Positions 42,324 through 54,059 of a stretch of 60,000 nucleotides of DNA are shown piece by piece. Made by a program: the position numbers and the translations under genes. Origin of the DNA: Polytrichum commune (Eukaryota; Streptophyta; Polytrichopsida; Polytrichales; Polytrichaceae); NCBI GenBank assembly GCA_950295325.1, contig OX485807.1, positions 9,701,001-9,761,000 on the forward strand, given 5' to 3'. The first letter of the stretch is position 1. Each line of letters begins with the position of its first letter. The notes beneath the pieces are model-generated. The model was not told the origin of the DNA, ran no database searches, and worked only from the letters and a program-made list of their open reading frames with translations.

Positions 42324-43225
42324 TTTGTTTTTGGTTTGTTTGTTTTGCTTCCCTTGCACTTGGTGTTTCAGACCAAGAGTGGCTTAAAACCATGGCCTTA
42401 ATATGAGAACTCTAAGCTAGACCCTCAAAGGCCAAGAGATCCATTATGGGCTTCAAGATGTTGTAGATAGTAATGTAAGGTTAGTTATTTTTATATTACA
42501 AAATCCATGAAAATGACCTACATTTAAATACATAGGATGTGTATTTTATTGTGATTGTTACATGTACATGTATTGTTAGTTTCTCTTTGTGTGAGGTTGT
42601 GTTAATATATTTCAATCGTGTAGACCAAGCAGCATGTGACCATGATAGGTGTTGGGGGGCTTTGAATATTTATTGTGTAAGCCATAGAATGTATTAGATC
42701 ACCAATCTTGAAATGGGCACTTTTAGTTCTACACGTACTCCATTAGGACATGAAACAAGCGATAAGTACAAGAAGATTAACAAATCCAAATCAAGGCCAT
42801 AACCATTTTTCTCACGATTAACGAAGCTCATAATCAAGAGGATGGTTTTATTTCTTACCAAATGATCACATAGGTCCCCAAATTATGTTGCATATCAAAC
42901 TTCAAATGCTAGTAAATTATGAACACCTGGTCCAATCTTTTTTAAAAACATTTTTTTTTGGATACATGTTCTTAGATATATACCCAAATACGCAATACTA
43001 TTATATATATATATCGTAAGCAAGCTACTAACCGTGCACATTTGACTTTGATGTTTTATTTTTTGAGGTGGGTAGCAAAATTTTCCAAATTTGGTATTTG
43101 AATTAAATTAATGGATCACCTAATATTAGTGTTGAAAAGTAAAATGGAATTTTTTATTGAAAAATCATGGCCTTTTCATAGTTCTTCATACAACTGTATT
43201 GGGCATTGGAAATTAACTACCTTAA
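42324..43225. other. Spacer
   Basis: No gene was seen. About 42,780-42,990 resembles an arm of the 5715-6350 foldback family. Confidence 0.4.
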
Positions 43226-43752
43226 CCACTAACCGTGCACTATCAATGTTCATTCAACTTTTGTTACATCGTTACAAAAGAAGCTCTCTTTCTGGCAAAC
43301 ACGACTGTTGGACGTTGTTGGCTTTTAAGCCTCATTTCTTGTTTTTTCTCAACCTTATTATCTGTTGGGCATTCTTGTTTTTCTTTCTTCTTCAGTTCTG
43401 CTACCTTCTCCTTTTCTAGCTGCTTCCGGATTTTTTCATCATTCTTCGCTCCACCTGCATGAGTGATTTTGAGCTTCGTCACGCTTACATAGATTCACTC
43501 TAGTGTGCTACTCCATTGACCAATTTTATGCAGTAAGATATCGTTGTAAACCATCTACCTCTGTATGTTTCCACTGGCATTTTAACTTCCTTCAAACAAG
43601 CAGATTATCCCGATGATATATTCAAAGCAAAGCTCATACACATGCAGTATCACAAGATACATTGTCAAAGAACAAAACAACAATAGAGGAGACGAACGGT
43701 GAACAATAGAGTAGTGAACGGTGAAGTGCACGGTAAAGTGCACGGTTAGTGG
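43226..43752. mobile_element. Possible gene-capturing inverted-repeat element
   Basis: A perfect 16-bp inverted repeat, CCACTAACCGTGCACT at 43,226-43,241 and its reverse complement at 43,737-43,752, encloses 527 bp. The right end also carries tandem GTGAACGGTGAAGTGCACGG variants. The exon-like minus-strand frame described next lies between them. No target duplication was resolved. Confidence 0.4.
43264..43455 (-). pseudogene. Exon-like lysine/glutamate-rich fragment
   Basis: On the minus strand an acceptor-like CATGCAG at about 43,456-43,462 is followed by an open frame of about 62 codons. It begins GGAKNDEKIRKQLEKEKVAE, stays strongly charged (predicted coiled coil) and ends with SFVTM and a stop at 43,264. 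The composition looks like a genuine C-terminal exon, unlike the surrounding AT-rich frames. I do not recognise the parent gene and see no upstream exon within the enclosing inverted repeats, so it may be a captured or processed fragment. A true last exon of a gene on the minus strand remains possible. Confidence 0.3.
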
Positions 43753-45002
43753 CTGTGAGCGGTAAGTGGCATATGTACGATATATATATGCCTAATCAAC
43801 CATAAACATTTGATGCATGAGGTGATGATTTATGTTTGGAGAAGAAAATGACATCCCTCAAGCACAACTTGTTCACACCCCACCCACCTCCAATCTAAGC
43901 CTTGGATCTCCACGATCGGAGGGCTTAGAGGAGATGCTCTTCAAATGGTTAGTATGTATAATAAACTCCCTTAGGCCTCCGACCTTTGGGGTTACCTAGT
44001 CTATACAAGACTAGTATGGGTGACCCTCCTAATGGTTTCTTAGTGTGGGCGGCCCTCCAAACTTGATTTCCGGTACTCTTTATTTTGCTATGATGAAAAA
44101 GTTGTCAACCATCATTACGTGCCCTTTGGACCAAAACATTGAGACACCTGATCATATGTGTGCATGTTTATTGCGGCATGTGGGTGTTAATAAGTTTGGT
44201 TACGTTTCACTTTTCTCCGTCCTCTCGTGAGCATATATATCACGTAACAAAGCGTGTGTTGCATGACATGGCAAATCCACAATGAAGCTTCGTTAATGAT
44301 CATATTGAATGTTGGACTTTCCTTGACTTAGGTATGATGATCAAAAGTGCATGCGCCGTGCTTCTTTAAATGAATAAATTAGTCCTTGCTCAACTGTGTT
44401 GACTATTGAAAGTAATTACTAGATTACAATTAAGTATGTAATCCAATATCTTTTGTGCACATGGGTTTCTTGTGTTTGTAGTACTTAGATAGATACACCT
44501 AACTACAAAATCACTCATAGATAGGTGTCCAATCGAGCAAAAAATATCAAATATGACTTGCACATCTTACATCTAAAGGTTTGTTTACACTAGGGGTGGT
44601 TGTAGTTTTTTGATTCTATTTCTTCTATGAAAAAGGCATAGTATATTGTATTGCCACCCCATCCCTTGCCCCATCAACCCCCTTGACTCACTCTGTGTGG
44701 TTGTTCATGCTCAAATGACATCACTTGAGAGCTCGAAGGCCAAGGTCGGAAGAGAAAGTTCAGGAGGCAACCACTTCAACACTATAACCCAAAACCAATA
44801 AGGATAATAATAATAATAATAATCACTTTGATCTCCTCTCGAGCCCAAGACCTGAACCAAATGATAGGTTACAATTTAGAAGATTGACCCCACCATCAAC
44901 CACATCACAAGGACTTGCAGAAGACTAATGTGAATGGAAAAAAGGTGCAATTTTGGTTGATTGTGGTGGTTAACCACAACCACTTCTTACTACAATCACT
45001 TT
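43753..45002. other. Spacer
   Basis: No gene was supported. About 44,330-44,560 resembles the foldback family at 5715. A short (AAT)n lies near 44,805-44,822. Confidence 0.4.
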
Positions 45003-45460
45003 TTGTAGTGTAGACGTTGCAAAGCACTTGTGCATGCAAGGCCGAGCTCTCAATCTGCAAGCCGGAACCAATGAGCAAAGATGTTGAATTCCTCCGAATC
45101 TAGAGAAACTTTAGGAAAAAGAAGATGTTGGCATCCACAACCCCAACCACCTTTTGAAGTGTAAACGCTGCAAAGCACCTCGTGCATGCAAGGCCAAGCT
45201 CTCAATTCGTAGACCGGAACCAATGAGCAAAGATGTCGAATCCATCCGAATCCACAGAAACTTTGCAAAAAGAAAACGTTGGCATCTAATGAGCACCAGC
45301 ACCAGCACCAGCACCAGCACCAGCACCAGCAGCACTGCCTTTTGTAACGGATGTGTTGCAAAGCACTTTGTGCAAGGTAAGGCTGAGCTCTCGATTCCCA
45401 GCGCAGAACCAATGAGCAGAGAGGCCGAATTCCTTCCTTTGTTTGGAGCCAGGCAGGGAG
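45003..45460. repeat. Three-unit tandem repeat with embedded microsatellite
   Basis: GCAAAGCAC recurs at 45,019, 45,170 and 45,358. Each is followed by GCA(T)GCAAGG, GAGCTCTC(A/G)AT, GGAACCAATGAGCA, GA(T/G)G and AATTCC or a variant. Units are about 151 and 188 bp, the second being lengthened by the hexanucleotide repeat. Open frames on both strands carry repeated peptides only because the DNA repeats. Confidence 0.75.
45291..45335. repeat. (AGCACC)n hexanucleotide repeat
   Basis: About six to seven AGCACC units, ending in AGCAGCAC, inside the second unit of the surrounding tandem repeat. Confidence 0.95.
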
Positions 45461-46401
45461 GGAAGGGAAGGGAAGGGAAGGGAACAGAACTCACTGTGGG
45501 GAAAAAGGGTGTGGGCATCTACGGTAGACCGGGTCCACCCTGCTGCTGCTGAAAAAACCTTTTGTGAGCTGGTTCTGGCATGGCAGTGGGTAAGCCAGTA
45601 AAGTACTTAAGCTTACAGTCAGCAGGAAGAAGCGAAGTTACTGTACGAACGAGTCGCGTGACCCCTCCCTGCCTGCCTGCCTGCATGCCACCATTCAACT
45701 GCCCCGCCAGACCCCACCCCCATCCGCCTCCCTACTTACCGAGCTTTGGATGTGAAGTACACCCTAATACCAACCTCCATAATGTCACACACTCTCTACT
45801 ATCCCGAAACCCTAGGGAACGCATGCATGTGCGTAGTTCACGTCTCACTCCTTATTGTTGTCACCTTTCACTCCCTTTTATTACGAAATTTGTCATTCAT
45901 GCAAACCACACAAGAAGTCAACCCACACCTTCGCATTGCGCCGTGTGTGAACATGTGGAGTGTCTTCTTCTTCTTCTTCTTCTTCTTTTTATGCTACTTG
46001 CTGAATGTTGGTGCATGCGTCTGCCTCATCGCCCGGGAAGGCCAACTAGAGTGGACCACACTAACGTAAGTGATAGAAGAGCGAATTCAAATCGTCTTCA
46101 CATCTCCTTTGTGTGATTCCGTAGTGTCACATGCTATATTAATTATATCGTATCACGCATCCATGTTACCACTACAAAACTCCATAATATCAAGTGCACT
46201 TTGGTTGCCACAGGTGTGATACTACGGAGTATAGAGTGTCGTAACTTGGCAGCAGCCCCTGGTAACCAACAATAAGGTAACTCTGAAGCCCCCAATTACG
46301 ACAACAAACACCCTGTGGTAAGAACGTAAGTAAGCAATCTTGTGCATCCACAAGCAAGCAAGAGCGACGAAGGTGTGCCACAATCTATTGTTATGCTATG
46401 C

Positions 46402-46437
<36 letters not shown>

Positions 46438-46481
46438 CAGGAGGTAAGTTGGGCACCAGCAGACACCACCCTCTCTCCAAC
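45461..46481. other. Microsatellite-rich spacer
   Basis: Contains (GGGAA)n near 45,463-45,482, (CTGC)n near 45,668-45,685, (TTC)n at 45,963-45,988 and (ATT)n at 46,402-46,438. An open frame spans 45,580-46,116, but its sequence follows from simple repeats and shows no domain. Confidence 0.5.
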
Positions 46482-47699
46482 CAGTGATCAGGGAGATTGT
46501 TGGGCATGCATAATCATCGGTTGAGATCCTAGCTAGTGTTTGCAACTCCAACCGGTTACATGGTGATGACATCCTTTGGTTTTCCTTTATTGGCTCTGTC
46601 TGTAGGACAGAGACTATGCATCAACTTCTTCGTTTCAAGAGCAAATTTCCTAACCACTTTGTGTTCACACATGGACGTTACTTATTCTTGTTATTTTCGG
46701 TCCACTGTATTTAATGTGGATGTTATCTATAGTTTATATATAAGTGCTCTCTAAAATGCATTGAAATAAATCTAGTTCACTATAGTTATTTCGGCAATTC
46801 TTGATTATTTATTTAAAAAATTTCGGGTTATAAATGAGTAGCTTCAATCCTTGACCCGTATTTGAGAAGAAGGTGCACGAAATCGAAGAAAGCTTTGGTA
46901 TAGTGAATAGTCATGAATTGGCATGAGCAAAGTGGACAACTACAATTGTAGTCTTTCATAATAAAGGACAGAGCCTCACGGTTCTACCGTTTTCTTGTTA
47001 ATTTGGGGTATATTCTTCTATAAATTCCTCTACAATGATCGGTAAGTTTCCTGCAGTCTTGAACTTCAACTGCATCATCGGTTTTTTTTTTTTTTCTCAA
47101 ACTCAACTGGTTCATCGGTAACTAATTAACTGCCGGTTCTCCCCGATCATAGTCTCCAACTCCGTGACTCCTGTGGGGTCTGTACTGTACTGGGTCAGTT
47201 GATCTCCTCCCTGATACATAAAGGGCTTGGGCCAAGGATTTGAGCCAGGGATTCATGATGTGTCTATGTAGATTCATCCATGGAGATGAAGATGCGTTGC
47301 GTTATTTTGCTTTTACAGATTGCAAACGACCTACTTTTAGATGGTATATACTTCTGAGAATAGCATGTGAATCTGATGCGATCAAGTTGTTTCAGTTATA
47401 GTTATGGAACAGTGGAGGAACATATATCCACTTTCATTCGTGATAGTTGATGCATGGTAGTTGGAGAAGTGGGGGAACCACTTCGAAACGAACACCCATT
47501 AGAGTAGGAGTATTAGTTTGCAACCACTTTATGATCACTTCCACATTGTGTAAGGTACAATGGCGGTGTTCATTTGGTTTGCTTTTCTTGTTCCCTATTT
47601 TTAATTGATCAAATTCTACATCTTCAAACTTGTGTTGCATTAACAAGTGCATGTTGAAACATCAACAAAATCGTATTGAGGATCAAAATTTGTCTTGTT

Positions 47700-47960
47700 T
47701 AGTTATGGTGTTAAGAAATGCGTGATTGTTGTTTCCTTATCTGAATACACATGTCTTCCCAATTGTGTTCACTATTGAGCATGAAGTAGATAATACACTC
47801 TGGATACACGATCCAATAACTTCTACAAAGGTGTTTTTATGGTGTTTGTTCTCATCAAACCACAAACCGATCAAATGTAGGGGTCCAACTAAGAAAAGTA
47901 GCAGAATAACACCCACATACCTTAGGTGCATTATAGGTTCTGAGAGTTTCAAACACAAGA
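47700..47960 (+). repeat. Relative of the 5715-6350 foldback family
   Basis: Shares TTAGTTATGGT, TTCCCAATTGTGTTCACTAT, ATGGTGTTTGTT and AATAACACC(C/T)ACATACCTTA with 5715-5970, in the same orientation. Confidence 0.6.
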
Positions 47961-48415
47961 CTGGCAAGTTAGACAAAGTGCTTGGACAACCCTTTCAACT
48001 ATGCATCGAGAAACTCTAGTGCATCCAGCATGACATTCTTAACGAATTCGATTCGACTTGGGGGGTTGAAGGCCTTATTGTGACCCGGAGCAACTTAGTT
48101 GTCACTTGGAAGGTTAGACCGCGGATGGGCATTATTTCTTGATTTCCACTTGGGTCGCGATGGTTTGCCCGTGTTGGTTGTATTTTGGTTCCATTCTTGC
48201 AATTGAATTTTTCAGTTTGTGGCAAAAAGAAACGGGGAAGAAACTATAGTGCATCAAGAAAGGAAGACAAGAACAAATAGAGAAGAATGTTCCCAAATGC
48301 ACTTGCAGTAATTCAAGTTTAAAGCTTGCTTCTCATCAAGTCCTCGTGGAAGTAGCTAGCCCTTTGATTTATGGAGATGGCCTACTAAGTTACTTAGGGC
48401 CGGATTTCACCATAA

Positions 48416-48469
48416 ACCATGAAGTCGGACCATGGGAGATGGCCTTCCTCCATGATCCGACTTCATGGT
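48416..48469. repeat. Hairpin with perfect 14-bp stem
   Basis: ACCATGAAGTCGGA at 48,416-48,429 and its exact reverse complement at 48,456-48,469. Extra pairing of CCATGG with CCATG inside the 26-nt loop lengthens the stem. Confidence 0.75.
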
Positions 48470-49171
48470 CCAACTTCTATGATCCAATTTCTTGAAAAAC
48501 CAATTCACAAAGCCTTTAGGCCCCGCACTAGGTGTAAACCAAACGTGGACAAAGAGGAACGACCATGCACTAAAAAATGACCGTGCTCACATTTTTTTTA
48601 ATATATATGCCCAAAAAGAGCAGTTTTGAAGAAGAAAAAAAAAAAAACTCAAGTTTGACCACTTCTCTTGTCTTCGCTTGTCTTCATCTTCTAGGCCTCA
48701 ACACATATCTTTTGGGGACCCCGAACTCTTTGGTCATCCCCCCCCCCCCTCCCTTGGTGTAAACTGAAGTGGTCCTGGGACGAGCTCAACATCCAATCAA
48801 CAAACAAGATTTTTACATGACTCCAGACGGGTGCGAACCATCTCGCACACTGGTTCCTTGGAGGCCAGGGTTTAGGCATCTAGCAAGGAACGAGTGTATG
48901 GGTTGGCTCGCCCAAATCGACGACTTCATGGTCCATGGTGGAAACAGCGCCTTCCTTCCTTCCTTCCTTCCTTCCTTTCCGGGGCTTTAACTGAATTCCT
49001 GGTGATCGGGATTCAGGCCGTTTGGGCAGTGCCACACCACTCTGACCTAGTCAGCCGAAGAAGGCTGCTGATGACTAGGTCAGCTGCTTGCTTGGCTTAA
49101 AGACAGGACAAGAGCCGACGACGAACGTCAACAACACATTGATTTGAAACAGGCCCGATCAAATTCCCCAT

Positions 49172-49370
49172 TGATGCAGATGCTGCAGCAGCAGCAGCAG
49201 CCAAGCAAGCACACAATGCAATTGTAAGGCAAGGACCCCCTCCTATCCCCTCCTCTCCTCTCCTCTCCTCCGCCAGATGCAGAAATCATCCCAAATAATT
49301 TGGCCGTTTGAAGGCGTGGCTTGAATGCATGTGGCAGGCAGGCAGGCAGGCAGGCAGGCAGGCTGGCTCC
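49172..49370. repeat. Cluster of microsatellites
   Basis: (GCA)n near 49,184-49,200, (CTCCT)n near 49,250-49,268 and (GGCA)n near 49,331-49,362. A (TTCC)n tract lies just upstream at 48,953-48,978. All are inside the hAT-like element's interior. Confidence 0.9.
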
Positions 49371-49718
49371 ACAGCCAGCAAGCGTCTCTCAAGTGTCGCC
49401 AACATTCATGACCAACATTTATGCCGTGGCCCAGGTAAAAAGCAAGAGAGCATCTGGATAGGAGTAGGCTAGGCTTCCCAAGCTATGATCGTGCACAACC
49501 GGCAGTTAGTTACAAATGCACCGGTTGAGTTTGAGAAATAACCGGCCGCTTGAAGTTGGTCAAGACTGCAGGAAAATTACTGATCGCTTTAGAGGAACCT
49601 ATAGAAGAATATACCCCTATTTAATAAAGGAAAACCGGAGGCTGCCAACATGTAACCGGCTGGACTTGCAAACATTAGGATCTCAACCGGTTGTGCCCCA
49701 AAATCTCCCCGATCACTG

Positions 49719-51032
49719 TTCCCAAGGCCTGTTTGCATTGGCAGCAGGCAGATTCAGGTCTCTATTGCTTGCTTGCTACAGGGGGGAAAAAGGGGGCGCT
49801 GCTGTGCTGGATGACGCCCCGGCCTCCACAGGACACGTGACATAAGTGATCATGTTTTGGGTGTTGTCTATGTCAAAGCCGTCCTTATATTAACTTAACG
49901 GCACAAAAATATACACTGCGACACGTTTCCTAAGACACGTTGTCATACGGGAGGTGTCTAACTAATTAACCCCTGATTTTTCGGTTCATCATAATGACAC
50001 TTTCATTTCGACGGTCATGAGCAGTACCTGTTCAAGATTGAAGCCCCCGTATGAGTTTCGTTTTGAAGGGTTCTCAAATTTTAGTTGTTCAGTTGAAGGG
50101 CTGATTCAAATCCGAGACGTCGATCTAAGAATGTAGAAATGAAATACAAAACTCATACTAAACTTGTGCATGAATTCTATGGTAAATGGTTCTAGTACAA
50201 TGTGGAAAAATTAAGAATCAACCATCTAACTCCACTTCTTATAGTGACAATGCCCTATGTTTGTTGGTTCTTGTGGTGGGCGGATTATATTGACAACTTC
50301 AAGTGATGTCTTCATTTTCAATTTGGGGTTGTGTTTGGAAGGGTTGTTTTGAGAGAGGTGTATTTTGAAAGGATGGATCGCGTTTGAAGGGCATTGGAGA
50401 TCTCAATCTTGAACGTTGGTCACAAGCCTTCTTACATTGGCAATTTGACATATGTTAACGTGGGCATTTTCTTGTCATGTAGCAGTCAATTTGTTGTCAA
50501 GGATCTCCCCCCGCCCCCGTGGGTCTCAGTTAGTCATAGGACAAAGTAGGACAATTTATTTACTTATTAAAAAAAAAGGGAATTCGTCCCCCCCCCCCCA
50601 AATGCGGCCTGGCAATCATAATGCATAAGGATGATAAAGTGCTCCATGGATGGGGAGGGGTTGCAAAGAGAAATCACTTCTGAGGTTCACATTAGGTCGA
50701 TGATCAAATGAAAGTTGGTTTCTCTCATTTAGGTTTTGTAACTCTACTAATAGCTCTCCCACACTTATTGATGCGGGCCACCAATGAACGATTCCTACCA
50801 GCAGGGGCCACTTTTAGAGTTGGTTTAGCCAGTGAGAGCCACTAGTTATAACCGGTGCTGGTATTCACTGTTCATAGGTGGGTGGACTATAACATAGCAT
50901 AGTATTAATTTGGACACACATAGTCTAGCGAGACCTTGCCTTGCTCCTGACAACAATCCGACTGTACATAGTGGCTTTGATTTTCTGCAAGAAAGTAAAA
51001 TGGTTTTGTGACAATCATTAGTCTATGTGATT
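49719..51032. other. Spacer
   Basis: No gene was supported. A poly(C) run lies at 50,588-50,599. Confidence 0.4.
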
Positions 51033-51245
51033 CAGTGTCCGGGGAGATTTGGGGCATAATTGGGCAAAATCCTATGCCTTCCAAGTTCAACTGGTTACAT
51101 GTTGTGATCTTTCAGGGTTGATTTTATTTTGAAAATGAAGTATATGGCATATACTCTAAACTACTCACTAGTTTCCCTGAAGTCTTGAACTCTAACTGGT
51201 TATTTGTCAAACTCAACCGGCTCATCTGTAACCGGTCTCCCCATT
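51033..51245 (+). mobile_element. Isolated terminus of the 46.5-49.7 kb element family
   Basis: Begins CAGTGTCCGGGGAGATTTGG and passes through CTGGTTACATGTTG, CTGAAGTCTTGAAC and CAAACTCAACCGGCTCAT, in the same order and spacing as the right end at 49,480-49,718 read inward. No matching second end was found to the right, so the copy is truncated or its other end is unrecognisable. Confidence 0.55.
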
Positions 51246-54059
51246 CATTGACGTGATTTTTGAATGTCTCTCTATATATGTAGTCCCCAAAACCATTATA
51301 ATCCGGAAACAATATCCAGACATAACTTTTATTGTCAAAAAAATTCCTTCAAAATAGAAATATTGTAAGGTTATGAATTGATTCCAACTTGACTTTTAAC
51401 ATACCAACATACCACTGAATCCATTACTATGTTGAAGGTCAAGTTGGATTTGCTATTCATATTTACTAGTCAAGTGTTTCATATGATCAAGCAAGTGTAT
51501 GTCTTAGGCCCACTCTTCTTACAAGCAAGGGTCAAGGTTGAATGCCCACCTCTTTGAGTTAGGTCCCTACGATTATTACCCGAGGTGAAAAATGCATGCA
51601 ATTATATTATAGTAATGTCCATTGTTCTCTCTTTTTGAACAATTTCACTTCTAGTTCCACATCAAAGGCCTTAAAGTAGTCTAAAGGGATTTGGTTGAGA
51701 TCAACAAACCCTATGGGGAACATGTTTTTACTAGACCCCCTTTACCTTGATAGTAGAGGCAAGGGTCCAACTCAAAAGTGTTGGCATCTAGCCCTGGCAA
51801 CAAGCAAGCCATTCGGGTTCTTCCGATACTCATTCACAACAAACATGGATGTGTATTCTTGGTTGGAAGCAATATCCCGATATAGGCCATATAATCCAAG
51901 TGTCATAAGTATAATTTCAAAATAATATATTAATAACAATAAGAACAATAAATGCTTGTGAAAATTATCAATGCAATATCTAAGTCTATGAATAAAATTG
52001 TGTAGTTGGCTTCTTCTAATCTTTACAATAAACTATAGGTCTTAAATCACATGCTATGGCTAAGTTTTGTTTTCACAAAGATTTTCTTCTAAATATCAAC
52101 ATTATAGCATACCTTTATTTCATACATCATAATACATGGGATTTCACCAATTTTGGCTAGACTCTTTGCATCCTAAAGAGCAAAACAAAACCTTATTGTA
52201 CTGCCAAAGATTCTAAATTCAACATTTGCTACCCAAGTTGCATATCTTTCTCCACTAGATGGCCCCATGACATAAATGTGTGACTCATGTGATAAAGCGT
52301 CTAGCACGATCAATGGCATACAAGCTCAATGAGTCAATTTACTTATTGAGTTCCATTAAAAAAGATGACAATAAAGAAACCTCCATTTGTGCGCATCCAC
52401 CAAGGTCTCAATGAAACTCAAAGCCTACCTTGAACTCATATTTGCTGAAGCCTTTAGGAATGTGGGATCCAAAATGTCAATATGGAATCCATATCTCAAA
52501 ATGGCAAGGTCCACATTGCCAAATAAATAGGATTCTTACAGTTCAACAAATTCATTTCACCTAACATGTGCATGGGTTACAGTGGGATTGCTATTTCACA
52601 TATCCACTACAAATTTGTAGCAAGTTAGGTTGTAAGAAGACCTTCATGGTTATGGACAAGGGTTTGGAGAATAACCTCATACTCTATGAGGTTGCATTAC
52701 AATTTCTAGTTCAAACTTTTTTCAAAAAAAGGCATGGATAACATCACTTGCTCAATTATGCTTCGATGAGGTAACAAGCCGTACCAATGTTAATGATTTT
52801 ATCTCCACCGTCTGTAAAGCTTTTTGACCACATCACTTGCTTGGCGGGGCCACGTAGATTATTACAATAGTGTTGTTAAATGACATGAATTTGTCAAAAA
52901 CAAAGAGGTATTTCCACATTATCCTGATTTTTTTCAATATTGCAATGGTACATTGGGCCCTTCACAACAACGAACTATGATCATTTTTGAGACGATTGTA
53001 GACCAACATTTTTTTAATTTTTTTATTTAAAAAAAAAAAATTTCCCCCAAAGATATGGAGGTGGTTTAGTGCATAGACATTTGGTAGTAGATCATCATCA
53101 TAACGTGCCAACAAGGCTTTAGATTGATGATGATTCCACTAGACCAAAATATAACCCTGTAAATGAAATATTCGTGGTGATGAACGAGCAACATGAAGTA
53201 ATTGCCCTTTGGTGGACCTACTCAACCAACAACTAAGAACGAGGACCATTGGCACAAAAGTTACATGAAAGATATGTAGACCGGTTTCAATTCGATGATA
53301 CAGTAACTTACTTGGACAAGTGTTGTGAAGATGCGGTTTGGTTCTAAACAAAAATTCCAAAAGCTCGTGTTGTACTTGACAATCACCATCAGATAATGAA
53401 ATACAGAGACAACTCAAATGGAATAGATTAATCAAGACATGCTTTGTTTATGAAAGAGATATCTAAAATTATTATCACTGAGTATGGAACTTCAATGCGG
53501 AGCACGTGAAGCAATTTATGAAGACTTATCAACATTTATCACAAATTTTGGTGTAATGGAATCTCAATCTTTTGTGTCCATAAAAGTTATTCATGCTTCC
53601 GCACGATGATGTCATGAAATTCAAGAGAAACATTTCATCAATTGCTTAAATCCTCCTCCAAAACATCCGCATTTAATTTTGGACCAGTTTGGTCGAAATC
53701 TATTGTGGCATGGTTCGTTACGTTTGTACTTTTTTTGCAACATTTTTGAGCCTCGTTTTTTGAAGTTTTAAGCTTGTCATTTGGTGGCTTTCTTGCTAAT
53801 ATGCTTGTTTGTTGGTGGAATTTTAATTGCGAACTTCAATTCCATGCACAATGGAGTTGATTATGATTTCAAACAATCATATTATTCTTACTCAAGATTT
53901 AGCTTTGTGATTAAAAAATAAATTGTTTCATGATTTTGGAGTATCATCGATGTTTTTGGCACTGCCTTTGTCTACACATGATTGCAACTTGGAATTTGAA
54001 ATGACGTGATCCTTTAAAAATGCTATTCTTGGGTTGCCTTCCATTTCACCTAAGTCCAA
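51246..54059. other. Long AT-rich spacer
   Basis: No gene was supported. The part after about 53,180 contains short coding-like patches broken by stops, such as one near 53,240-53,390, which may belong to the decayed tract that follows. Confidence 0.4.

Larger units (their letters stand above)
46482..49718. mobile_element. hAT-like element with long inverted ends, 3.2 kb, no transposase seen
   Basis: The left end begins CAGTGATCAGGGAGATT; the right end, read inward, begins CAGTGATCGGGGAGATT. Similarity continues through CGGTTGAGATCCTA, TTTGCAA(C/G)TCCA and CCGGTTACATG (to about 46,564 and 49,637). It resumes in CAAACTCAAC(T/C)GGT and AACTGCCGGTT...CGATCATAG at about 47,050-47,155 and 49,480-49,575. 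The left side has several hundred extra bases between these blocks. The middle holds a foldback-family relative (47,700-47,960), a strong hairpin and several microsatellites, but no transposase frame. CAGTG ends suggest hAT; the flanking 8-mers match only partly. Confidence 0.55.

Noticed and set aside
45050-45552. Open frames on both strands with repeated LV or ST residues and a repeated LLIGS motif
   Set aside because: The repeated peptides come from the AGCACC microsatellite and the underlying three-unit DNA repeat.
49516-49845. 109-codon + strand frame
   Set aside because: It overlaps the right inverted end of the hAT-like element, and the sister ends at 46,482 and 51,033 do not keep the frame.
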